Of a stretch of DNA of 7,120 nt, positions 1 through 5,204 are shown piece after piece; the stretch's first letter is position 1, and each line of letters starts with the position of its first letter. The stretch is from positions 1 through 7,120 of the forward strand of contig JACRCJ010000109.1 of the NCBI GenBank assembly GCA_016219075.1, written 5' to 3'. This DNA is from Deltaproteobacteria bacterium (GTDB lineage: Bacteria > Desulfobacterota > GWC2-55-46). The notes beneath the pieces were generated by a model. The model was not told the DNA's origin and searched no databases. It saw nothing but the letters and a program-made list of their open reading frames with translations. The position numbers were made by a program, and so were the translations under genes.

Positions 1-12
1 AAGGAAAAGGTT

Positions 13-591
13 ATGGAAAACTATATAGAGGTGAGGTGGCACGGAAGGGCGCAGCAGGGGATAGTCACGGCCGCGAAGGTCCTCGGAGAGGCGTGTCTCA
101 GGTCCGGGAAATTCGTTCAGGCGTTCCCCGAGTTCGGCCCCGAGAGGATGGGCGCCCCGGTAAGGGCGTACAACAGGGTCTCGGATGAGCCCATAAGGCT
201 TCACTGCCAGGTCACCGACCCCAAATATGTCCTCATAGCCGACCCCACGCTCATAAGCGTCGTGGGGGTGGCCGACGGCACGCCGGACGACGCCGTATTC
301 ATAGTGAACACGAACAAGAGCCCCGCCGAGATGAGGGGGCAGCTCAAGCTCAAGAACAGGAACGCGAAGGTCTTCACGCTCGATGCCGCCAGGATCTCGC
401 TTGAGACCATCGGCAGGGTGATGCCGAACACGCCGATGCTCGGGGCGCTTGCCAGGGCGACCTCTTTCGTAACGCTCGAAGCGCTTGTCGACAACTTCAA
501 GGAGAACTACGCCAAGAAGTTTTCCTCCAAGGTAATAGAAGGCAATGTCGAGGCTATGAACAGGGGCTTCAACGAGGTGAAAGGCGAGTAA
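13..591 (+). CDS. porC: 2-oxoacid (pyruvate):ferredoxin oxidoreductase, gamma subunit
   Basis: This is the gamma subunit of a four-subunit 2-oxoacid:ferredoxin oxidoreductase, a cytoplasmic enzyme that turns pyruvate plus CoA into acetyl-CoA, CO2 and reduced ferredoxin. The 192 residues fit the usual gamma length of about 180-195. The family signature near the N-terminus is RWHGRAQQG (residues 8-16), followed by FPEFGPERMGAPV (38-50), the typical segment of the gamma domain. The more common form of the first motif has GRGGQG, so A13-Q14 is a mild variant. The ATG is preceded by a purine-rich AAGGAAAAGG at positions 1-10. It is the first gene of a C-D-A-B cluster as far as the window shows, but an upstream cotranscribed gene cannot be excluded. 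Substrate choice (pyruvate or a branched-chain 2-oxoacid) cannot be read from this subunit; in Pyrococcus one gamma subunit serves both enzymes. Confidence 0.93.
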   Translation: MENYIEVRWHGRAQQGIVTAAKVLGEACLRSGKFVQAFPEFGPERMGAPVRAYNRVSDEPIRLHCQVTDPKYVLIADPTLISVVGVADGTPDDAVFIVNTNKSPAEMRGQLKLKNRNAKVFTLDAARISLETIGRVMPNTPMLGALARATSFVTLEALVDNFKENYAKKFSSKVIEGNVEAMNRGFNEVKGE

Positions 592-598
592 CAGACCC

Positions 599-621
599 GC
601 GGAGAAGACCTCTCCGCTTTT
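599..621 (+). terminator. Hairpin with short T run between porC and porD
   Basis: Eight bases after the porC stop, GCGGAGA (599-605) pairs perfectly with TCTCCGC (611-617) around a 5-nt loop, followed by TTTT (618-621). The shape is that of a weak intrinsic terminator. Four T inside an operon suggest partial termination, or an RNA-processing and stability element, more than a full stop. porD begins 48 bases later without an obvious promoter. Confidence 0.4.
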
Positions 622-654
622 AGGACCGCACTGCCGGAAGAGCGCTTGAGGGCG

Positions 655-661
655 AAAGGGG
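655..661 (+). promoter_or_regulatory. porD ribosome binding site (decides start)
   Basis: AAAGGGG lies eight bases before the ATG at 670. An in-frame TTG at 646 would give a longer protein but has no such site in front of it. The ATG at 670 is therefore the preferred porD start. Confidence 0.6.
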
Positions 662-669
662 ATAAAGAG

Positions 670-957
670 ATGGAAGAGAAAAAAGACAACAACCTCCCTT
701 TAGGGGGAGTTATACCGAAGGGCGGAACGGCCCACGACTATTCGACGGGCGGGTGGAGAAAGTTAAGGCCCGTCCTTGACAAGGGAAAGTGCACCAATTG
801 CCTTATCTGCTGGGTCATGTGCCCGGATTCTGCCATCATAACCGAAGACGGCAAGATGATAGGTTTTGACATGGAGCACTGCAAGGGCTGCGGCATCTGC
901 GCCGCAGAGTGTCCTGACAAGGTAAAGGCGATAAAGATGGAAGAGGAGGCCGGATAA
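670..957 (+). CDS. porD: 2-oxoacid (pyruvate):ferredoxin oxidoreductase, delta (ferredoxin-like) subunit
   Basis: This is the small electron-transfer subunit of the oxidoreductase, with two [4Fe-4S] clusters of bacterial ferredoxin type. The product from ATG 670 is 95 aa. The first cluster motif is C41-x2-C44-x2-C47-x3-C51-P and the second is C71-x2-C74-x2-C77-x3-C81-P, so all eight ligands are present. The N-terminal 40 residues, including the GGW segment at 27-29, are the extension normally seen in PorD. The subunit is expected to carry electrons from the cluster in PorB out to free ferredoxin. Its TAA stop shares one base with the porA ATG (TAATG, 955-959), which points to translational coupling. 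A TTG start at 646 is possible but less likely. The motifs make the family assignment firm. Confidence 0.94.
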   Translation: MEEKKDNNLPLGGVIPKGGTAHDYSTGGWRKLRPVLDKGKCTNCLICWVMCPDSAIITEDGKMIGFDMEHCKGCGICAAECPDKVKAIKMEEEAG

Positions 958-2147
958 TGGCTATCACGATGACAAAAGGGCAGGTGGGGCTTACCGGCAA
1001 CACGGCCGTCGCCTATGCCATGAAACAGATTAACCCGGATGTATGCGCGGCATATCCGATAACCCCTTCGACGGGCATAATAGAGGACTTCTCAGGTTAT
1101 GTGGCCGACGGGGCCGTGGATACCGAGCTTATAACGGTGGAGAGCGAACACTCCGCGATGAGCGCCTGCATAGGGGCCGCCGCCGCCGGGGCCAGGGTCA
1201 TGACGGCGACCTCCTCGCAGGGGCTCGCGCTCATGTGGGAGATGCTCTACATAGCCTCCGGGATGAGGCTCCCGATAATACTCACCGATGTGAACAGGGC
1301 CTTGTCCGCCCCCATCAACATACACTGCGACCACTCGGACTCGATGGGCGCCAGGGACTCGGGCTGGATACAGCTCTACTCCGAGACGGTGCAGGAGGCG
1401 TACGACAACATCTTTCTGGCCGTCCGCGTAGCCGAGCACCCCAGGGTGCTCCTGCCCGTGATGGTATGTCTTGACGGCTTCATCACGAGCCACGCCATCG
1501 AGAACATCTCGCTTATCGACGACGCCGAAGTTAAGCAGTTCGTCGGGGAGTACAAGGCGGCGCAGCACCTCCTCGACACGGACAACCCGATAACCTACGG
1601 GGCGATGTCGCTCCCGGAGAACTACATAGAGTTCAAGCACGAGCAGAGCAAAGCCATGGCCGGGTCGAAGGAAGCGGTCCTCGATGTAAGCAGAGAGTTC
1701 GGAAAGAAGTTCGGCCGCGATTACGGCCTCTTTGAGACCTACAGGCTCGAAGACGCCGAGACCGCGATAGTGATACTCAACTCGGCGGCAGGCACCACGA
1801 AGGTGGCCGTGGACGCGCTGAGGAAGCAGGGGATGAAGGTCGGCCTTTTAAGGCCCCGCCTTTTCAGGCCCTTCCCGTTTAATGAGATAGCCGCGGCGTT
1901 GAAGCACGTAAAGGTCTTAGGGGTGCTCGACAGGGCTGATTCGATGAGCGGCTTCGGCGGCCCTCTCTTCAACGAGGTGCGCTCGGCGCTTTACGACCTC
2001 GACGCCCGCCCCAAGACGGTAGGCAGGATCTACGGCCTCGGCGGAAGGGACTACAAGTTAAAAGACGCCGTAGCCGTATTCGGCGAGCTCGACAGGATCA
2101 GGGAGACCGGCAAGATCGACACCCTGACAAAGTACATCACCCTCTAA
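957..2147 (+). CDS. porA: 2-oxoacid (pyruvate):ferredoxin oxidoreductase, alpha subunit
   Basis: This is the alpha subunit, which forms the heart of the enzyme with PorB and contributes the pyrimidine-side thiamine diphosphate domain. Its 396 residues match the usual length of about 390-400. Visible family segments are YPITPST (residues 33-39), which lies at the substrate and cofactor site, VESEHSA (61-67) with the conserved acidic residues, and TSSQGL (85-90). The region after about residue 260 is the separate C-terminal (domain II-like) part, with LLRPRLFRPFP and a terminal RIYGLGGRDY. The gene starts inside the porD stop, so the two are almost certainly translated together. It has no frameshift or missing motif. 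Pyruvate is the likely substrate because this is the common role of the C-D-A-B set, but 2-oxoisovalerate cannot be excluded. Confidence 0.94.
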   Translation: MAITMTKGQVGLTGNTAVAYAMKQINPDVCAAYPITPSTGIIEDFSGYVADGAVDTELITVESEHSAMSACIGAAAAGARVMTATSSQGLALMWEMLYIASGMRLPIILTDVNRALSAPINIHCDHSDSMGARDSGWIQLYSETVQEAYDNIFLAVRVAEHPRVLLPVMVCLDGFITSHAIENISLIDDAEVKQFVGEYKAAQHLLDTDNPITYGAMSLPENYIEFKHEQSKAMAGSKEAVLDVSREFGKKFGRDYGLFETYRLEDAETAIVILNSAAGTTKVAVDALRKQGMKVGLLRPRLFRPFPFNEIAAALKHVKVLGVLDRADSMSGFGGPLFNEVRSALYDLDARPKTVGRIYGLGGRDYKLKDAVAVFGELDRIRETGKIDTLTKYITL

Positions 2148-2170
2148 GCCCCACAGGGTGAAAGACGGCC

Positions 2171-2217
2171 CCCCGGCGGTTTTTTGAAAGGATCCCCGGC
2201 GGTTTTTTTGAAAGGAT
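2171..2217 (+). repeat. Tandem 23/24-bp direct repeat in the porA-porB gap
   Basis: Two adjacent copies share CCCCGGCGG, then a T run, then GAAAGGAT. Copy 1 is 2171-2193 with six T and copy 2 is 2194-2217 with seven T, so they are identical apart from one T. CCCGGC in copy 2 (2195-2200) can pair with GCCGGG just downstream (2219-2224). No complementary stem sits directly before either T run, so they do not look like ordinary intrinsic terminators. The role is unknown. Confidence 0.85.
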
Positions 2218-2282
2218 GGCCGGGTTTAAGACCGTCAAAAACAAAATCCAGTCCCTTGAAAGAGGGCATGAAGAGGTAGAAG

Positions 2283-3215
2283 ATGGCAACTCTTAAGGAA
2301 CTTTCAAAACAGGATGAGCTTCTCTCCGGAGGCCACAGGCTTTGCGCCGGGTGCGGCATACCCCCGATAGTAAGGCTGGTGTTGAGGGCCGCCAACGGCC
2401 CTGTGGTGGCCACAACCGCCACGGGATGCCTTGAGGTCGGAACGACGATATACCCGTACACCGCGTGGAGGATCCCCTGGATACACTCCGCGTTCGAGAA
2501 CGCCGCGGCCACCATAAGCGGCATAGAGACGGCCTACAGGGCCCTTAAAAAGAGGGGCAGGATCCCTGAGGACAAAAATATCAAGTTCATAGCCTTCGGC
2601 GGAGACGGCGGCACCTACGACATCGGGCTCCAGGCCCTATCCGGGGCGCTTGAAAGAGGGCACAACTTCCTTTATCTATGCTACGACAACGGCGCGTACA
2701 TGAACACCGGCATCCAGCGTTCAAGCGCCACGCCTTTTTACTCGAACACCACCACATCGCCCGCCGGAAAGGTGATACCCGGCAAGCAGGAGTGGAGGAA
2801 GGACCTCACGAGGATTGTGGTGGCGCATAACGTCCCCTACGCCGCGCAGGCGTCCCCGCACAACTGGTCTGACCTCTCGAAGAAGGCCGAGAAGGCCCTG
2901 AATATCGAGGGCCCCACTTTCCTCAATGTCATGAGCCCGTGCCCGCTCGGCTGGTACACGAAGCCCGAGGACTCAATAAAGCTTGCCAAGCTTTCGGTTG
3001 ACACATGCTACTGGCCGCTCTATGAGGTGGAGAACGGGGTCCTGAAGATCACCTACAAGCCCAAGGAGAAAAAGCCGCTTCTGGACTGGCTCAAGCCCCA
3101 GGGCAGGTTCAAGCACCTCATGACGCCGGAGAACAGGCACCTGCTCGACAAGTTTCAGGAGAGGGTCGATCTCGAGTGGCAGAGGCTTTTGGACCTTGAC
3201 GGCAAGCGTTTATAA
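2283..3215 (+). CDS. porB: 2-oxoacid (pyruvate):ferredoxin oxidoreductase, beta subunit
   Basis: This is the beta subunit, which binds thiamine diphosphate and Mg2+ and holds the proximal [4Fe-4S] cluster. The cofactor motif begins GGDGG (residues 106-110) and ends in YDNGAYMNTG (134-143), the usual spacing for the family. The four expected cluster cysteines are visible: C21 and C24 in CAGCG, C49 in TGCLE and C220 in SPCPLGW. The 310 residues are within the family's range, and the C-terminal 85 residues form the usual extension that packs against the partner subunit. AAGAGG (2271-2276) lies six bases before the ATG. The 135-bp gap after porA is longer than the other spacings in the cluster and holds a tandem repeat, but there is no clear terminator, so cotranscription with porA is likely. 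Confidence 0.94.
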   Translation: MATLKELSKQDELLSGGHRLCAGCGIPPIVRLVLRAANGPVVATTATGCLEVGTTIYPYTAWRIPWIHSAFENAAATISGIETAYRALKKRGRIPEDKNIKFIAFGGDGGTYDIGLQALSGALERGHNFLYLCYDNGAYMNTGIQRSSATPFYSNTTTSPAGKVIPGKQEWRKDLTRIVVAHNVPYAAQASPHNWSDLSKKAEKALNIEGPTFLNVMSPCPLGWYTKPEDSIKLAKLSVDTCYWPLYEVENGVLKITYKPKEKKPLLDWLKPQGRFKHLMTPENRHLLDKFQERVDLEWQRLLDLDGKRL

Positions 3216-3226
3216 CTGAGGAGCCT

Positions 3227-3363
3227 CCAGGCTGTTGAATGGGTGTGTCGCTCCGCAATCCCGTCGCTTTAGCTTTGGGTCAAGGAGTGGCAAATATAAA
3301 TGATTCTTCCCTGCCATCAAAATTTTCCGTCATTTATGGCGGAGAATTTTAAAAACAGCCCGG
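3227..3363. repeat. MITE-like inverted-repeat element 1 (about 137 bp)
   Basis: The ends are CCAGGCTGTT (3227-3236) and AACAGCCCGG (3354-3363), which are inverse complements except for one base. Near the right end, 3319-3333 pairs with 3336-3350 as a 15-bp stem with two positions that are G-U wobbles in the + strand RNA. The inside also carries GCAATCCCGTC (3255-3265), which recurs inverted in the neighbouring element. There is no coding capacity. This looks like a non-autonomous or REP-like dispersed element, but its copy number in the genome cannot be seen here. Confidence 0.5.
3319..3350 (+). other. 15-bp stem-loop inside element 1
   Basis: The arms AAAATTTTCCGTCAT (3319-3333) and ATGGCGGAGAATTTT (3336-3350) pair along their full length if two G-U pairs are allowed. 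On the other strand these would be A-C mismatches, so the structure favours the + strand transcript. No T run follows it, so it is not a standard terminator. Confidence 0.6.
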
Positions 3364-3406
3364 CACATTCCAACGGGCGTCCCGGCGCGGTTCATGGGCG
3401 GTTTTT

Positions 3407-3554
3407 TTAAGGAAGGTCTGATTAATTCTCGTTTCTGCTGTCTAACAGAGGAGCAAAGCGACGAAGCAATCTCCAAGTGCTGATTTACCTAAAGACGGGA
3501 TTGCAACGCTACGCTCGCAATGACGAATCAATGAATTATTCAGGGTTTCCTTAA
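3407..3554. repeat. MITE-like inverted-repeat element 2 (148 bp, 22-bp ends)
   Basis: The left end (3407-3428, starting TTAAGGAA) and right end (3533-3554, ending TTCCTTAA) are inverse complements at 18 of 22 positions. The symmetry continues inside: GAGC (3451-3454), AGCG (3457-3460) and GCAATC (3466-3471) pair in order with GCTC (3513-3516), CGCT (3507-3510) and GATTGC (3499-3504). The inner motif resembles, from general memory, the GTCATTGCGAG...GCAATC palindromes scattered through many bacterial genomes. It encodes no protein and is best read as a non-autonomous palindromic element. Confidence 0.65.
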
Positions 3555-3618
3555 GCATACCGTCATTCCTGAGCGGCATCCGGGTTGCGCAAGCACTTTT
3601 GCTCCAAAACCGGCCCGA

Positions 3619-3652
3619 CCTCCCCGGGGCTTTAACCGGGGAGGGTTCATTT
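3619..3652 (+). terminator. GC-rich hairpin followed by GGTTCATTTT
   Basis: CCTCCCCGG (3619-3627) pairs perfectly with CCGGGGAGG (3636-3644) around an 8-nt loop, and the T-rich GTTCATTTT follows. It could end transcription read through from the por operon, but the T run is broken by CA. The following GGTTCATT also follows the hairpin at 4447-4468, so this may be a repeat family member and not a terminator. Confidence 0.45.
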
Positions 3653-3668
3653 TCAGACGGAACCCCCG

Positions 3669-3710
3669 GCCCGTAAAGGCGGGCGTCTCCAAGGGAGGTA
3701 GTCCCTTACC
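3669..3710 (+). promoter_or_regulatory. mglB leader hairpins enclosing the ribosome binding site
   Basis: GCCCG (3669-3673) pairs with CGGGC (3680-3684). Directly after it, AAGGGA (3691-3696) pairs perfectly with TCCCTT (3702-3707) around GGTAG. The mglB Shine-Dalgarno sequence GGGAGG (3693-3698) lies mostly in the left arm of the second stem, so folding would hide it. GGTA (3697-3700) can alternatively pair with TACC (3707-3710). Translational control of mglB is an inference from this overlap. Confidence 0.45.
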
Positions 3711-4193
3711 ATGCCGCAAAGCTCCTTTATAATGTTCGATGAAGAGTACAAGGAGATAATCTCGGTCGTCGAGAAACTCCTCAGGGAAGCCAACGCCAGG
3801 TGCGTCTACCTCGTTGACAAGGACGGCCAGCTCATCACCTCAAGCGGCGAGACCAGGGACATCGACTCCACATCCCTCGCGTCCCTTACGGCCGGCAACA
3901 TAGCCGCCACAGGGGGGCTCGCCAAGCTCATCGGCGAAAAAGAGTTCACCATCCTCTTCCACGAGGGCGAGCGGGACAACATCCACATCTCGGTCATAGG
4001 CCAGAGGGTTATACTCGTCGTGATATTCGACAAGCGCTCAAGCCTGGGGCTCGTGAGGCTCAGGGTCAAAAAGGCGAGCGAGGAGCTCGCCAAAAGCATC
4101 CAGAAGCTCATTGAAAAGATGGAGGCCGGGGCCGAAAAAGAGAACCTCCTCAAAGAGATAACCGACGACGACATCGACAGGCTCTTCAGCTGA
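3711..4193 (+). CDS. mglB: MglB-type Roadblock/LC7 protein, GTPase-activating partner of MglA
   Basis: This is a Roadblock/LC7 protein of the MglB type. In Myxococcus and Thermus, MglB dimers act on the GTPase MglA to control cell polarity and motility. The 160 residues match the family length. The Roadblock fold covers about residues 13-125, with the typical VYLVDKDGQLITSSG (32-46) and SLASLTAGN (55-63). The last 12 residues, EITDDDIDRLFS (149-160), match the conserved C-terminal helix that contacts MglA in the Myxococcus protein. The start at 3711 is favoured over ATG 3732 because the GGGAGG site fits and because Myxococcus MglB has a similar short stretch before the acidic segment (FDEEY here). 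mglA follows, but only after a 364-bp spacer. There are no signal or membrane segments, so it is cytoplasmic. Confidence 0.92.
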   Translation: MPQSSFIMFDEEYKEIISVVEKLLREANARCVYLVDKDGQLITSSGETRDIDSTSLASLTAGNIAATGGLAKLIGEKEFTILFHEGERDNIHISVIGQRVILVVIFDKRSSLGLVRLRVKKASEELAKSIQKLIEKMEAGAEKENLLKEITDDDIDRLFS

Positions 4194-4269
4194 GGGCCGC
4201 TGAGGCCGGAAGGGCGGCAAGAGGGTCTTTTTAAGGCCTGCCCCGTCCGAAGCCTTTAATCAGGCAATT

Positions 4270-4468
4270 CCCTGTAGCTTGCTACAGGGTCTCCTTGTAA
4301 AACCCTCCCCCTTGATGGGGGAGGGTAGGGTGGGGGTGAAAATAATCTTTCAGCCTTCGGAATTTCACCCTCCCCGCTTCCCGTTGCAACGGAAGCGCGC
4401 AACGGGAGCCAGCCCTCCCATCAAGGGAGGGGAGGTTTAAGGTGATACCCCGGAGCAAGCTCCGGGGT
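4270..4468. repeat. Composite nested palindromic element
   Basis: The block contains five perfect hairpins: 4270-4289, 4302-4326, 4334-4370 (8-bp arms, long loop), 4379-4407 and 4447-4468, plus CCCTCCC/GGGAGGG at 4413-4431. The outer pair have inverse cores (AGCTTGCT and AGCAAGCT), and the next pair have inverse loops (TTGAT and ATCAA). Both pairs are centred on about 4368, and the linkers between them are also roughly inverse-complementary. The whole is therefore one imperfect inverted repeat of about 200 bp whose arms are themselves palindromic. This fits a non-autonomous mobile or REP/BIME-like element. It lacks coding potential. Confidence 0.65.
4317..4336 (+). other. G-quadruplex motif with 1-2 nt loops
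   Basis: Four G runs of 5, 3, 3 and 5 bases are separated by A, TA and T on the + strand. This meets the standard four-run definition with very short loops, which favours stable parallel quadruplexes. It overlaps the right arm of the 4302-4326 hairpin, so the two structures exclude each other. In a transcript from mglB it would be in the RNA. Confidence 0.7.
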
Positions 4469-4491
4469 GGTTCATTATCGTTTAAGACTCC

Positions 4492-4515
4492 CCGGGTGAT
4501 CGCCCGGTTTTTTTT
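4492..4515 (+). terminator. Intrinsic terminator upstream of mglA
   Basis: CCGGG (4492-4496) pairs with CCCGG (4503-4507), with an extra T-G pair closing a GATC loop, and eight T follow directly (4508-4515). The stem is short but wholly GC, and the T run is long. It would end transcripts coming from mglB and the palindromic spacer 42 bp before the mglA ATG, which implies that mglA has its own promoter or depends on partial read-through. Confidence 0.72.
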
Positions 4516-4557
4516 GAACAGACGCCAGCAAGAATCCGTTAAAGAGAACCGGTTGCC

Positions 4558-5145
4558 ATGTCATTCATAAATTACTCCTCAAGGGAAATAAACTGCAAGG
4601 TCGTCTATTACGGTCCGGGCCTCTGCGGCAAGACCACGAACCTTCAGGTCATATACAAAAAGACCCGGCCCGAGGCCAAGGGCAAGATGATAACCCTTGC
4701 CACGGAGACGGAAAGGACGCTCTTTTTCGACTTCCTCCCGCTCGCCCTCGGCGACATAAAGGGCTTCAAGACCAGGTTCCACCTCTACACCGTCCCCGGC
4801 CAGATATTCTACGACGCCTCAAGAAAACTCATATTGAAGGGCGTTGACGGGATAGTCTTCGTCGCCGACTCCCAGGTCGAGAGGATGGACGCCAACATCG
4901 AGAGCTTCGACAACATGAAGATAAACCTCGAGGAGCAGGGCTACTCCCTCGACCAGATACCCTATGTGATACAGTACAACAAGAGAGACCTCCCGAACAT
5001 CGTGCCGGTGGCCGAACTGAAGAAGGTCCTGAACATAGACGGCGTGCCGGACTTTGAATCCGTCGCCAGCTACGGCACCGGCGTCTTCGAGACCCTCAAG
5101 GCCATCGTGAAGCTTATCCTTATAGAGCTTAAGAAAGGGGCTTAG
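4558..5145 (+). CDS. mglA: MglA-type Ras-like small GTPase
   Basis: This is a small Ras-like GTPase that, with MglB, forms a molecular switch for cell polarity in Myxococcus and Thermus. The 195 residues equal the Myxococcus protein in length, and it looks close to it throughout. Nucleotide-binding parts are all visible: the P-loop GPGLCGKTT (19-27), the intrinsic arginine finger R53 and T54 in switch I, TVPGQ (78-82) where T78 replaces the usual Ras aspartate as in other MglA proteins and Q82 is the catalytic glutamine, and NKRD (141-144) for guanine recognition. It should therefore be an active GTPase. No lipid or signal motif is seen. The ribosome binding site before the ATG is weak (AAAGAG at 4541-4546). 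A terminator lies just upstream, and the TAG stop sits inside a hairpin. Confidence 0.95.
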   Translation: MSFINYSSREINCKVVYYGPGLCGKTTNLQVIYKKTRPEAKGKMITLATETERTLFFDFLPLALGDIKGFKTRFHLYTVPGQIFYDASRKLILKGVDGIVFVADSQVERMDANIESFDNMKINLEEQGYSLDQIPYVIQYNKRDLPNIVPVAELKKVLNIDGVPDFESVASYGTGVFETLKAIVKLILIELKKGA

Positions 5146-5159
5146 CTAAGACCCCTTTT
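5134..5159 (+). terminator. Terminator-like hairpin spanning the mglA stop codon
   Basis: AAAGGGG (5134-5140) pairs with CCCCTTT (5152-5158). Inside it, the palindrome CTTAGCTAAG (5141-5150) extends the stem with one unpaired A at 5151. The mglA TAG (5143-5145) lies in this inner part. The T run is four (5156-5159) and overlaps the stem, so efficiency is uncertain. A stalled or terminating ribosome would melt the structure. Confidence 0.5.
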
Positions 5160-5189
5160 GTCCGTTCCGGCCCGTCAAAACAATCAATT

Positions 5190-5195
5190 AAGGAG
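5190..5195 (+). promoter_or_regulatory. yqeY ribosome binding site (supports GTG start)
   Basis: AAGGAG lies nine bases before GTG at 5205. This strong site, and the family-typical N-terminus (MSLRADI) read from it, support the GTG start. Confidence 0.75.
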
Positions 5196-5204
5196 ACAGA
5201 TAAC

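Larger units (their letters stand above)
3216..3710. other. 495-bp spacer between porB and mglB, rich in inverted repeats
   Basis: I find no convincing gene here on either strand. From left to right it holds an inverted-repeat element (3227-3363), a run of seven T (3402-3408) without a good stem, a second element with 22-bp ends (3407-3554), a GC-rich hairpin followed by GGTTCATT (3619-3652), and two small hairpins in the presumed mglB leader. A TATAAA at 3295-3300 has no good -35 partner, so I do not call a promoter. Confidence 0.7.
4194..4557. other. 364-bp mglB-mglA spacer made of palindromes
   Basis: No gene is seen. After mglB a weak stem (GCCGC 4196-4200 with GCGGC 4214-4218) precedes TCTTTTT (4226-4232), a poor terminator at best. 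Then come a large composite palindromic element (4270-4468), a short-loop G-quadruplex motif within it, and a good intrinsic terminator (4492-4515). Any separate mglA promoter would have to lie in or near 4508-4545. TTGAAC (4514-4519) is a possible -35, but no convincing -10 follows. Confidence 0.75.

Noticed and set aside
1092..1640. 182-codon minus-strand frame opposite porA
   Set aside because: It shows no family similarity and is fully inside porA, whose motifs are intact. It is a shadow of third-position GC bias.
2216..2296. 26-codon ORF in the porA-porB gap overlapping the porB start
   Set aside because: Its only purine-rich site (GAAAGG) directly abuts the ATG, which is too close for use, and the peptide has no recognisable character.
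2255..2662. Exact 14-bp direct repeat CTTGAAAGAGGGCA in the porA-porB gap (2255-2268) and within porB (2649-2662)
   Set aside because: The second copy encodes conserved LERGH in PorB. One match of this length in 7 kb is not strong enough to claim a duplication.
3295..3300. TATAAA as a -10 box for mglB
   Set aside because: There is no acceptable -35 at 15-19 bp (best is TTTGGG), and it lies inside a repeat element more than 400 bp from the gene.
4196..4232. Intrinsic terminator directly after mglB
   Set aside because: It has only a 5-bp stem with a 13-nt loop, and the T run begins seven bases after the stem.
3227..4476. CRISPR array suggested by many repeated hairpins
   Set aside because: The repeats are inverted, unequal in length and not regularly spaced. 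There are no unique spacers of constant size and no cas genes.
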